Source of the DNA: an archaeon
Lineage (GTDB): Archaea > Nanobdellota > Nanobdellia > SCGC-AAA011-G17 > GW2011-AR20
Direction of reading: 5' to 3'
Assembly: GCA_002687185.1 (NCBI GenBank)
Contig: NYZO01000006.1
Span: 1 to 39,660, forward strand
Length of the DNA stretch: 39,660 bases
The notes beneath the pieces were generated by a model. The model saw nothing but the letters and a program-made list of their open reading frames with translations, was not told the origin of the DNA and searched no databases. Numbering within the stretch: position 1 is the first letter of the stretch; each line of letters opens with the position of its first letter. Shown piece by piece: positions 14,962-22,965 of this stretch. The position numbers and the translations under genes are program-made.

Positions 14962-17511
14962 TTACATTAGACTTTTTAGAGTTTGAAATACGTCTGTGAA
15001 ACTTTCACTAAAACGTGAGTCAAGGTTTTCTATAGCAGAACCAGTGAATGCTTCGTTGTTGTTAGTAGTCTTGTTAACCGAAGAAACAGTATCTTTGATA
15101 GGCTTCTCATCAATTATACGAAACAAACCGCCACCGTCTGTGCCAATATAAACATAGCTTGGGTTTGATGGGTCGACTGTGATTACGTTGATTAAAGGGT
15201 GAGGTAAATCTGTTTTGAAAGGTCGCCAAGAGTTGCCATTGTCAGTGCTTTTGAAAAGGCCTTTTGGTTTATACTGGTCTGAGTGAGGCAAAACATTAGT
15301 GCCTGCGTACAAAATGTTAGGGTTTATAGGGTCAATAGATAATTCATTAATGTGTTCGTTGCTAAATACTTGAAGCCATGATTCTCCGCTGTTAACAGAC
15401 TTGTAAATCCCGTTCTTTGATTCTGTGCTGTCTTTATTAGTTAAGTACATAGTGGATGGATGGGACGGGTCAATTATGAATGAGTCAGCATTGCTATAGT
15501 ATAGCTTATCCCAATTTTTTCCGCCGTCAGATGTTTTGAAGACGCCTTTGTTTGAAGTTAAGTATAAAATGTTTCTTTCAGTTGGATGCAAAGCTAAAGT
15601 GGATTTACGGTCAATGATAGGCAAAGGAAGGCCGTTGTTGGCGTTAAACCAAGAATTGCCGTTGTCAAGGGATTTGAAAATGCCGTGGCCCATGCGCGTA
15701 ATATAGATTATTTCTGTGGATTTATCGCCCGGTTGGTCGATTACGATGTTTGTTGTTTCGCCACCAGCAGGGCCTTGAGGGAGGTCTTGGTCTATTCTTG
15801 TCCAACTCTTGCCGAAATCAGTGCTGCGCTCGATTCTGTTTGCTAACAGTCCGTCTGATTGGGTGTCGCCGTAAGATACATAAACAGTGCCAGGAGCAGC
15901 ATTGTTTGTACTAATAGTCATAGGCTCAATGGATGAGTCAGGGGTTGGGTCAGGTGTTTTTACCGGTTTGAAAGATTGACCTTTGTCAGTGCTCTTGAAG
16001 AGGCCGAGGTTTGTGTAACCTGCATAAATTGTATCTGGGTCAGTTGGTGAAATATCAATTGTGTTTATGATAGAATTCTCAAGACCGGTTGATTGCCATT
16101 GGTTGCCTGTAGATGGGTTTGTGTGGAGACTTTCCCAATTTTTTCCTTGATCTGAGGATTTGAAGACGTTGCCAGAGTCGCTATAAATTATATTGTTAGG
16201 GTTAGATTGGGAAATAATTACATTTGCGCCTGTCCAGAAACTAGGGAACGGATGATGCACTCTTTGGACGGTTTCTTTGGTCATAATATGTTGCCAGGTT
16301 TTGCCTGCGTCAGAGCTTTGGGAGACACCTTGTTTTGAGGCGAAGTTGCTAGTGTAGAGCTTATCCGGGTTGTTAGGATGGATTATGATGTCAGTATATT
16401 GAGACTTTGAGCCGGTCTCTAAACCTGTGTTTTGTTTGTTCCAAGATTGGCCGCTGTCAGTGCTCTTATAAACACCGTCCTTGAACACAGTTATATACAA
16501 GATTTTGGGGTCGGTTGGGCTGATTGCGATGCCGCGAGTATCTGCTTGACGGCTAAGGCCGATAAAATTAGTGCGCCAATTGATGCCGCCGTCAACGCTC
16601 CTATAAATGCCGTCTGAAGTGGTTGCAAATAACTGGTCAGAATCGCTTGGGTCGATTGCTATACGAAAAATAGTGCTCATAGTTAATAGTTTGTTTGAGC
16701 CGGTGTTGATCTTCTTCCAGGTTTGGCCTGCGTCTTTGCTCTTGTAGATCGTGCCTTTGCCGTACTCGAGGCCGTTACTATTTGCTTTTTGTACGCCTAG
16801 GCCGAAGCCGATGCCTGCAAATAAAATGTTCGAGTCGGTTGGGTCGATAGCAATAGTGTTTACAGGTTGACTAAACACTTGTTTTGAAGTGGGTGGGAAG
16901 CCTGTGCGTTTGAGTGTCCAAGAGTCGCCTGCGTTTGTGCTTTTGTAGACGCCGCCAGTAGTTGCTAAATAAATAGTGTCAGGGTTGGTTTGGTCGATTA
17001 CAATTTGTTGGATCACTAAATCGTTTAAACCGTTGTTAATAAAATCGAAACTTTTACCGCCGTTAACTGATTTGTACATGCCGCCAAGGTCTGTGCCGAT
17101 ATATATTATGTCTTTTTTGTTAGGATGGATTGCAAGGGACGTGAACCAACCGCCGCCGCCAGGGCCGATTGGGCCAGTTACACTAGAAGTTATAGTATTG
17201 CAGATTGGGTTGGTTTCGTCTGGGCAGGTAGGATCTGCTGATTCGTTTGCGTCTGGTAATTGGTATTTACAAGGGCCCTGATAATCAATAGTTATGCCTG
17301 CCTCCTCTGCAAGGCATGAGTTACTGTATTCGATGCCGTTAGTTCCGCAAACAGGATAGTAGTTGGATGTACAGGCTGTTGATTCTACGATGATTGTTTC
17401 ATTGTTGTTAGGTGTGCTATCAATAGATTCTTGAGCGCAACCGGCAACTGTAATTAAGATTGCGCTTACTAACACATAAAATATAATTGAAGGTTCTCTT
17501 TTTTTGTACAT
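14962..17511 (-). CDS. Secreted lipoprotein with Kazal-like segment and BNR/sortilin-type repeats
   Basis: 849 residues from the ATG at 17511. A longer frame runs upstream to 17640, but that overlaps the next gene and lacks a signal peptide at its end. The N-terminus has a signal peptide with a lipobox-like AITVAGC (Cys25). A Kazal-like module follows (YPVCGTNGIEYSNSC, Cys 47, 55, 66, 81). A linker leads to a long series of BNR/VPS10-type beta-propeller repeats with the SxDxGxxW signature (KSVNGGKSF, KSTNAGDSW, KSKDAGQTW, RSVDGGINW and at least eight more). It should be anchored outside the cell. Such propellers bind ligands or glycans; sialidase catalytic residues are not evident. Confidence 0.88.
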   Translation of the reverse strand: MYKKREPSIIFYVLVSAILITVAGCAQESIDSTPNNNETIIVESTACTSNYYPVCGTNGIEYSNSCLAEEAGITIDYQGPCKYQLPDANESADPTCPDETNPICNTITSSVTGPIGPGGGGWFTSLAIHPNKKDIIYIGTDLGGMYKSVNGGKSFDFINNGLNDLVIQQIVIDQTNPDTIYLATTGGVYKSTNAGDSWTLKRTGFPPTSKQVFSQPVNTIAIDPTDSNILFAGIGFGLGVQKANSNGLEYGKGTIYKSKDAGQTWKKINTGSNKLLTMSTIFRIAIDPSDSDQLFATTSDGIYRSVDGGINWRTNFIGLSRQADTRGIAISPTDPKILYITVFKDGVYKSTDSGQSWNKQNTGLETGSKSQYTDIIIHPNNPDKLYTSNFASKQGVSQSSDAGKTWQHIMTKETVQRVHHPFPSFWTGANVIISQSNPNNIIYSDSGNVFKSSDQGKNWESLHTNPSTGNQWQSTGLENSIINTIDISPTDPDTIYAGYTNLGLFKSTDKGQSFKPVKTPDPTPDSSIEPMTISTNNAAPGTVYVSYGDTQSDGLLANRIERSTDFGKSWTRIDQDLPQGPAGGETTNIVIDQPGDKSTEIIYITRMGHGIFKSLDNGNSWFNANNGLPLPIIDRKSTLALHPTERNILYLTSNKGVFKTSDGGKNWDKLYYSNADSFIIDPSHPSTMYLTNKDSTESKNGIYKSVNSGESWLQVFSNEHINELSIDPINPNILYAGTNVLPHSDQYKPKGLFKSTDNGNSWRPFKTDLPHPLINVITVDPSNPSYVYIGTDGGGLFRIIDEKPIKDTVSSVNKTTNNNEAFTGSAIENLDSRFSESFTDVFQTLKSLM

Positions 17512-17551
17512 AAAGACGTTATAGATGAACTTGTTAATTAAAGTATACTTT

Positions 17552-17818
17552 TTATAACGAAATAAAACTGAATAATCCTTTTTGAGTGAACCAAACAACT
17601 GCGATCCAACCGAAAAAACTTGAGAAGCCGAGGATGCCAAGTACTAGAATAAAAGTGCAAATGACGTCGATAATACTTGCAACGTCTGGGATGAACGGGA
17701 CAGATTTTAATAAAAGAATAGCAACTAAGATTAAAACGTAGGGTGAGGTTATACCAAACAGTGTGCCTACCGTTGCTAAGGCTGCTAGTATATCGATAAC
17801 GCCGAATAGTTTGAGCAT
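17552..17818 (-). CDS. Small membrane protein, 88 aa
   Basis: Three probable hydrophobic segments (about 5-25, 28-48 and 52-72) and few charged residues. PFIPDVASIIDVICTFILVL marks the polar break before the last helix. No family recognised. It precedes the BNR lipoprotein on the same strand with 40 nt between them and may share its transcript. Good start context and a hydrophobic pattern typical of real small membrane proteins support it. Confidence 0.65.
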   Translation of the reverse strand: MLKLFGVIDILAALATVGTLFGITSPYVLILVAILLLKSVPFIPDVASIIDVICTFILVLGILGFSSFFGWIAVVWFTQKGLFSFISL

Positions 17819-17868
17819 TGAAGTGGCTTCTTTGGTGTGTATTTAAGGATTTTGAACTGTAGTTTAAT

Positions 17869-18432
17869 CTAGTGTTTTATGAGGATCTCTTTTTTGTTGT
17901 AACTGATCTTGTGTAATCGTAGTATCTGTTCACATTCATGAGTGTTTTTGATAGGGACCTGTAGAACGCCTGGTCTTAGACGTTTTGCTTCTAAGTGCTT
18001 GAGCATACCTTTGTCATTGCGGCCACTTAAGACATAGTTGAATTTTACTTTTTCGGTGTGTGTTTTGTCTTCTAAGTGGTACGTAAATAAAGCGTGGCTT
18101 GAAAAACCTATCTTAGATGAAAATGGCACTTTGTCAAAAAGACTTATACCTTCAAGAAAGATTCCTGTACGAGCAAAAAAAGCTGGGGTAAATAATTCGT
18201 GCAATAAAATCGTTTTTATGTCTATCTTTTGGTCTAATTTGATTTTTTTCTTTATTTGTTGTATTTTCTTTAATCGATCTTTTAGTGTTCCTTCATGGAA
18301 GATTACAACAATATCTATGTCGTTTGGTTTTTCTTTCCCCTGGATTGTTGAGCCGTAGACTATGATGTCAAATATGGTTCTGTCTTTTTTTTCAGTCTTT
18401 AAGCATTTTTGTAATTGTTTTAACATCTTCAC
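17869..18432 (-). CDS. MNT-type nucleotidyltransferase, partner of HEPN protein
   Basis: Minimal nucleotidyltransferase of the polymerase-beta fold. The signature VYGSTIQGKEKPNDIDIVV contains GS, nine residues, then DxD, close to the family GSx10DxD. A third acidic residue probably comes from DIKTILL further on. At 187 residues it is longer than the smallest MNT antitoxins and carries a C-terminal extension with conserved-looking aromatic and His residues. In MntA-HepT systems the MNT protein adenylylates and silences the HEPN toxin (family knowledge). The gene begins inside the HEPN gene (41-nt overlap; ATG at 18426 is an alternative start). Confidence 0.82.
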   Translation of the reverse strand: MKMLKQLQKCLKTEKKDRTIFDIIVYGSTIQGKEKPNDIDIVVIFHEGTLKDRLKKIQQIKKKIKLDQKIDIKTILLHELFTPAFFARTGIFLEGISLFDKVPFSSKIGFSSHALFTYHLEDKTHTEKVKFNYVLSGRNDKGMLKHLEAKRLRPGVLQVPIKNTHECEQILRLHKISYNKKEILIKH

Positions 18433-18730
18433 GTAACACCTCCGTTGCTTCTTTGTTTGATTTTTGAGTGTAGCTTTCTTGGTAAAAAGGGAAGTCTCTG
18501 TCGAGAATTTCGTATATTTGTGGGTATTTTTCTTCTACTATCCTGAAACGTTTCGTATGAGATGATGGGACTATATTTTCTTTTTTTAAGATATATAAAT
18601 CGACTCCAGCACACATTGCTTTGAAAAATAAAGTAGTGGCAATGTTGTATTTCTTTTGATTGTATGCGCTTTCTGCACCTTCTTTGTATTCGTTGAAGTT
18701 TTCTTCTAAGATCTCTTTTCGTTGGTCCAT
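18392..18730 (-). CDS. HEPN-domain protein, partner of MNT nucleotidyltransferase
   Basis: 112-residue all-alpha protein with HEPN-like sequence: AYNQKKYNIATTLFFKAMCAGVDL for the first helices, then SSHTKRF, and the last helix EATEVLREDVKTITKML. HEPN proteins in such pairs are commonly RNases acting as toxins (family knowledge). The usual catalytic R-x4-6-H motif is not seen at its expected place, so activity is doubtful. First gene of a two-gene unit with the MNT gene, an arrangement typical of HEPN-MNT toxin-antitoxin modules. Upstream lies a duplicated promoter-like repeat. Confidence 0.75.
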   Translation of the reverse strand: MDQRKEILEENFNEYKEGAESAYNQKKYNIATTLFFKAMCAGVDLYILKKENIVPSSHTKRFRIVEEKYPQIYEILDRDFPFYQESYTQKSNKEATEVLREDVKTITKMLKD

Positions 18731-18841
18731 TTGTATTGTATAACTAAAACGTTATTTTTAAGCTTTTCTGTTGTACTGTATGTCTTGTTGTATTATATAA
18801 CTTAAACTACTTTTTTAGCCTTACTTGTTGTATTGTATGTA
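18731..18841 (-). repeat. Tandem 57-bp repeat containing duplicated promoter of the HEPN-MNT unit
   Basis: ttgtattgtataact (18731) recurs as ttgtattatataact (18788), and similarity continues through aaac, an A/T-rich core and tgttgta-tgtatgt. On the minus strand each unit holds a TATA-like gttatacaat or gttatataat. The downstream unit abuts the HEPN start codon. Duplicated promoter or operator repeats suit autoregulation of a toxin-antitoxin unit (inference). Confidence 0.6.
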
Positions 18842-18905
18842 TCTTGGTGATTTAGAGTTTATATCTTGAATGTCTTTAAAAATTGTTTTTTTTTAGATAG
18901 TTTTT

Positions 18906-19706
18906 ATGGGTAAACATCAGATAGATCTTATTGTTATTGACTGGGATGGAACCGGTAAACCGGATGTTGGAGTTACTGGGGCATGGGATGAAGGATCGTA
19001 CTTTGGACTTACAAATTTAGTAACAACCCTGAAGAGCTCAAACAATTATCCCCCCCTTATTCTTTGTACAGGACGGCCTCACAATTATGTTGTTTGTGCC
19101 ATACAAAGTATTGGAGCATATTGGGAAGGATTTCCTTCTATTTGTGAAAATGGTGGAACTTTTTATGATCCTATGACGAAAGAGACGATGTTTCACCCTA
19201 AACTTTTGAAGCCAGGTACTGATGAACTGTCTGTTACTTGGAGAGATTTTATCACTGCCTTAGAAAATGATGTTAAATATTTTACGAGTAGGACTAATGG
19301 GAAGTTTGAACTTGGTAGAGCTGCGACTGTTACTATTAGACCGCCTCAAGGGACAACCATTCAAGAATATTTTCAGCAAGTATGTGGTTTCTTATCTATG
19401 TATAAATCTTCGATAGAAATAACACATTCGAGCTCAGCGGTTGATATAATGCCAGAAGGGGTTACTAAGGGAACAGCGCTAAGGCATTTGGCAGATAGTT
19501 TAGCTATTTCATTAGAGCATGTACTGTTTATTGGAGATAGTCGAAATGATATTTCTGCATTCAATGTTGCAGGGATTAAAGCTGCGCCAGCCAATGCGAC
19601 AGATGAAATAAAAGATCTTGTTTTAGCGTCTGAAAATGGTTATGTTGCTGACAAAAAAACATCACTCGGTGTGTGTGTGATTGTTTATCATTATTTAGGG
19701 TTGTAA
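18906..19706 (+). CDS. HAD-superfamily phosphatase (Cof/phosphoglycolate phosphatase type)
   Basis: Haloacid-dehalogenase hydrolase with a type IIB-like cap. Motif I is DWDGT (residues 12-16; nucleophile Asp12, acid/base Asp14). Motif II is in LCTGRP. The motif III Lys is in EGVTKGTALRHLAD, and motif IV is GDSRND, with typical ageing-pattern tail GIKAAPANATDEIKDL. The 266-residue length fits Cof-type enzymes that dephosphorylate small sugar or glycolate phosphates. TrpAsp after the first Asp (DWDGT rather than DLDGT) is slightly unusual. Substrate unknown. TATA-like ctttaaaaatt about 27 nt upstream suggests a leaderless mRNA. Its stop is 1 nt from that of the convergent Lrp-type gene. Confidence 0.88.
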   Translation: MGKHQIDLIVIDWDGTGKPDVGVTGAWDEGSYFGLTNLVTTLKSSNNYPPLILCTGRPHNYVVCAIQSIGAYWEGFPSICENGGTFYDPMTKETMFHPKLLKPGTDELSVTWRDFITALENDVKYFTSRTNGKFELGRAATVTIRPPQGTTIQEYFQQVCGFLSMYKSSIEITHSSSAVDIMPEGVTKGTALRHLADSLAISLEHVLFIGDSRNDISAFNVAGIKAAPANATDEIKDLVLASENGYVADKKTSLGVCVIVYHYLGL

Positions 19707-19707
19707 G

Positions 19708-20697
19708 TTATTTTTGAGTTAACATATTCTTAAATCCTGGTGTCCATTCATCAGAAATCATTAAAAGAGAATCTATTGTTTTAATCACTTGAGGGAATTC
19801 TTTTTTTAGGTCCTCTATTATCGTATAGTATTCTTGATAATTATTCACTACTAATTCGGGTTCAATTTGCCATAAATTTCTAATATAGTAATGGATATTT
19901 GGTAATTGAGAAAGGTACGCTAAGAGTTTTCTTTCATCTTCTTTTGTATAGCGGTCAAGTTTAATAATCGACTTATAAAGTTCTAATCCTAGCTTGTTGA
20001 GATCTATGCCTATTCTGTATTGGATGATAATACCTTCTTTTTCTAATTTTTTTAATCGGTGTAATGCTATGGTTGGGGTTGATTGTACGCTCTTTGCAAG
20101 ATCGGTAATAGGAATGCGTCCATTGTTGATTACTTTTTCTAAAATAGTGTTATCTAATGCATCTAGTTCGTTAGTACTGATTTCACCCGCAAACATGGTT
20201 GGTGGGACTATTTGATTAGTAAAATACATCTTTGGATATTGTTTGACGTCCAACAGAGTGCCTCCTTCTTCTTCTACTATGATGCTGTTAAATTGTGCTA
20301 TTATATGATTTTTAACTTCGTAGAATTCGTAATCACTTTTAGCAAAAATGCCGAATATGATGTCCCATTTTCCTGAGAATTCTCCTAGCCAATATACGTT
20401 TTTTGACGTGCGTAATTCGTTAAGTAATTTCTTTTTTTTAAGCGGGATATTACGTAGTTTGAGGTAGATTTTGTAGATTTTATATCCTATTTTGTGAGGG
20501 TTGAATGATGCGTTGAAGCTGGTAATAATGCCTTTTTTTACTAATTGATCAATACGATAATCTACTGTTTGGCGAGATTTTCTGACTATTTTAGCTAGTT
20601 TTGTGCTTGGAATACGGCAGTTTTTGTCTAGCTCTGTTAAAATCTTTTTATCTATCATGTCAAGAGATATTCTATTTTTTGGCGTCATTGTTGGCAT
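19708..20697 (-). CDS. Lrp/AsnC-type regulator with two tandem HTH units
   Basis: 329 residues made of two Lrp-like halves. The first HTH is at about 12-60 (LDMIDKKILTELDKNCRIPS, then TVDYRIDQLVKKGII) followed by a RAM-like domain. The second HTH is at about 176-225 (LDALDNTILEKVINNGRIPI, then ALHRLKKLEKEGII) followed by a second, shorter effector-like domain. Ordinary Lrp is about 150 residues with one HTH, so this is an internal duplication or fusion. A TATA-like gttttataaac (20711-20721) is about 26-28 nt from the in-frame ATG at 20688, which may be the true leaderless start. It is divergent from the radical SAM operon and may regulate it. Confidence 0.85.
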   Translation of the reverse strand: MPTMTPKNRISLDMIDKKILTELDKNCRIPSTKLAKIVRKSRQTVDYRIDQLVKKGIITSFNASFNPHKIGYKIYKIYLKLRNIPLKKKKLLNELRTSKNVYWLGEFSGKWDIIFGIFAKSDYEFYEVKNHIIAQFNSIIVEEEGGTLLDVKQYPKMYFTNQIVPPTMFAGEISTNELDALDNTILEKVINNGRIPITDLAKSVQSTPTIALHRLKKLEKEGIIIQYRIGIDLNKLGLELYKSIIKLDRYTKEDERKLLAYLSQLPNIHYYIRNLWQIEPELVVNNYQEYYTIIEDLKKEFPQVIKTIDSLLMISDEWTPGFKNMLTQK

Positions 20698-20784
20698 TAA
20701 TGGTTTTTTGTTTATAAAACTTCTTAATTTTGCTTAAAAATGACTAATAACTTTAATATGCTCTCTTAGGAGTATTACTTAGTA

Positions 20785-20823
20785 ATGAAAGATAGGTGTG
20801 AAATCATCTTAGGAGAATATTAA
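20785..20823 (+). CDS. 12-codon ORF with its own Shine-Dalgarno, ahead of radical SAM operon
   Basis: MKDRCEIILGEY followed by TAA, one nucleotide before the ATG of the next gene. It is preceded by tcttaggag (20764-20772), and the same nonamer recurs inside it before the next start. It could be a leader peptide for translational coupling, a tiny precursor peptide, or a by-product of a duplicated ribosome binding site. No direct evidence for translation. Confidence 0.3.
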   Translation: MKDRCEIILGEY

Positions 20824-20824
20824 A

Positions 20825-21610
20825 ATGAACAACATTCAAAAATTAACATCAAAAATTGGGATAAATAAGTCTGAAGGATTACATTATTTTGAAGAGGTTA
20901 GAAATTTAAGAGAAAATGGATTCAGGCCAGCAAATGTTGCTGATATTATGCGATGTAGATTAGAAGCTGCAAGTAATAATAATCATGATGAAAAAAGGTT
21001 TTGGATGGATAATCCTTTTGATACTATAGATGGGAGTGTGACGATTTATGGGACTCGAAATTCTATCCGTTGGGGTCAATTTTTTGGAAGAGGGAGTCTT
21101 CTTCCACAGATCGAAAAAAGAGAATATCCAGTTGGGTTCATGTTAGACTCACAAAAATTGAGAAATGTTCAAGGATCTAGTCAAGGATCTTTTATTTGTC
21201 AACCTATGGGGATAGTCTTAACTGATAAAGATCGAGAAGATACATTTGATTATAAATCCTTTCCAAGTAACTTTAAAATAAAATATACTCGGGAAGAAGC
21301 TAAAGTCGATTCTCTTTGGTTAGCTCTTGCTAGAGGAGATAAGACGCTTTTAAATGATTACACAGATTTGGTTTTTGATTATAACGAAGAAAATCCTGAT
21401 GACGAAAAGGCTATGGGGATTGCTTTAAGTGGACAACAAAATTATTATCAAATTCAACCATTATCGATTGGAGAACTATTTAGACCTGATGCTAAAGAAG
21501 ATGATCTATACATTCCTCTGACTTTTCGATTTTTTTCTGGATCTGGGGTGAGAGATAGTTCTATCGGAAGGACTGACTACCAAGTTGTCGGGTTTAAGGG
21601 AGATACTTAA
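20825..21610 (+). CDS. Unknown protein coupled to radical SAM enzyme
   Basis: 261 residues, predicted soluble, no recognised family. An N-terminal helical region (about 1-50, with SEGLHYFEEVRNLRENGF) precedes a beta-rich part with TIYGTRNSIRWGQFFGRG, VGFMLDSQKLRNVQG and PLTFRFFSGSGVRDSS. Only two cysteines. The stop codon overlaps the start of the radical SAM gene (TAATG), so the two are translationally coupled and probably act together, as substrate, substrate-binding partner or second enzyme. An SD (taggag) sits about 10 nt upstream. Confidence 0.75.
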   Translation: MNNIQKLTSKIGINKSEGLHYFEEVRNLRENGFRPANVADIMRCRLEAASNNNHDEKRFWMDNPFDTIDGSVTIYGTRNSIRWGQFFGRGSLLPQIEKREYPVGFMLDSQKLRNVQGSSQGSFICQPMGIVLTDKDREDTFDYKSFPSNFKIKYTREEAKVDSLWLALARGDKTLLNDYTDLVFDYNEENPDDEKAMGIALSGQQNYYQIQPLSIGELFRPDAKEDDLYIPLTFRFFSGSGVRDSSIGRTDYQVVGFKGDT

Positions 21611-22965
21611 TGGTAATTACATTAGACTCACCGTTACAAAATTCTTTGCGCAAGCTAGATGATGAGCATGTAAATCAGCTGATAGCTCATTATGACAGGT
21701 TAATTGAACCTATCTATGAAAAAGGGCAATTTCCTAAAGATTTTACATTAAGACCTTTAGATTGGTCGCTTACGCCAGATGTGGTTCATAGAGAATCCGA
21801 TTCGAGTGGAGTTAGACCCCTTTCTACTTTTGACGTTGAGTTTTTGGATAATGAAATTGTTACCTTAGCAAAGAAGGGTGTTGTTGATCTCGCTAAACAT
21901 TATCCTTGTATTCACAAATGTAAGGGTTGCTTTTCACAAGAAGACATTTATGGAGACGTTGACAATCTTATGTATTGGGAAGACGTGATGGGCCAAATCG
22001 ATCAAGCATGCGATATTGGGCTTAGTAGTGTTAAGTTTCTTGGGCCTGGAGAACTCTTTCAGAATCGTGATCTCTTTGATATTCTTGACGCTCTTAGTGA
22101 ACGAAATATGCCTATTAGTATATTTACAAAAGGTGCAGAAATGGGTGATGATGCATTAGCAGAATATATTTATGGTGATCAACATATTCATACAGCTCAA
22201 GATCTTGTTGATCGAGTTGCTGAATATGGTAACGTACGAATACTTCTTGGATTTAATTCTTTAGACCCGAAAAGACAAGATTTGGCAATAGGTGCAAGCA
22301 AAGAAAACATTGAACCTCGAATTAAAAACGGAATTTATCAACGATTAGGGATCTTTGATTATACGAATAAACGAAATCAAGCTCTTGTGAACCTTGTACA
22401 GGCTGGGTTTAATGACCCAGAGAGAGGGCAACGATTATCTTTGATAGCTGGACCAATTAGGTTATATCAAATTGATGAAATAGCATCGGCTTATTTGTGG
22501 GCTGCTCAGAGAAATATACCACTTGTCATAGCTCCAACAATGGAATCTGGCCCACGGGCAGTTGCACTTAGCAAGAATGATCAGCGTGAAGATCCTGAGC
22601 ATAAAATGCTTGTTGATATGATGGTGTCTGTATATTCAACTGCAATTGATAGTGGTATTCTTACTCTTGATACAATAACCAATGAAGGTATCTCGGGTTA
22701 TATGGGAACTTCTCCGTGTAACCAGGTTGCAAATGGTCTTTTTATGAGATTAAATGGACAAATTCAAATGTGTGCTGGGAAATCAGATCGAGATGCTATT
22801 TATGGAAACGTTCATAATACGTCGTTAGTAGATATTTGGAAAAATAGTCCTAACTATGCTATGGGCGCTTTAGAAAATAATTGGTGTGTAGCAAAAACGA
22901 GTAGTATGCCTATATTTATTCAAGATAGGATTTTAACTACGTTGACTCGTTTGTATGATAGTTAA
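21610..22965 (+). CDS. Radical SAM protein with SPASM-like C-terminus
   Basis: 451 residues. The SAM/4Fe-4S motif CIHKCKGC gives Cys100, Cys104 and Cys107 (CxxxCxxC), followed by the SAM-site segment VKFLGPGE. The TIM-barrel part runs to about residue 350. The C-terminal region has Cys370, Cys388 and Cys426 with LNGQIQMCAG and YGNVHNTSLVDIWKNS, the layout of a SPASM/twitch auxiliary-cluster domain. Such enzymes modify peptides, proteins or cofactors by radical chemistry (family knowledge). The first 95 residues are a lead-in without a recognised fold. The coupled upstream unknown protein is the likeliest partner or substrate. Tail-to-tail 4-nt overlap with the AsnB-Dph6 gene. Confidence 0.88.
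   Translation: MVITLDSPLQNSLRKLDDEHVNQLIAHYDRLIEPIYEKGQFPKDFTLRPLDWSLTPDVVHRESDSSGVRPLSTFDVEFLDNEIVTLAKKGVVDLAKHYPCIHKCKGCFSQEDIYGDVDNLMYWEDVMGQIDQACDIGLSSVKFLGPGELFQNRDLFDILDALSERNMPISIFTKGAEMGDDALAEYIYGDQHIHTAQDLVDRVAEYGNVRILLGFNSLDPKRQDLAIGASKENIEPRIKNGIYQRLGIFDYTNKRNQALVNLVQAGFNDPERGQRLSLIAGPIRLYQIDEIASAYLWAAQRNIPLVIAPTMESGPRAVALSKNDQREDPEHKMLVDMMVSVYSTAIDSGILTLDTITNEGISGYMGTSPCNQVANGLFMRLNGQIQMCAGKSDRDAIYGNVHNTSLVDIWKNSPNYAMGALENNWCVAKTSSMPIFIQDRILTTLTRLYDS

Noticed and set aside
17512-17640. 43-residue N-terminal extension of the BNR lipoprotein
   Set aside because: It would put the signal peptide inside the protein and overlaps the small membrane protein gene; the ATG at 17511 directly precedes the signal peptide.
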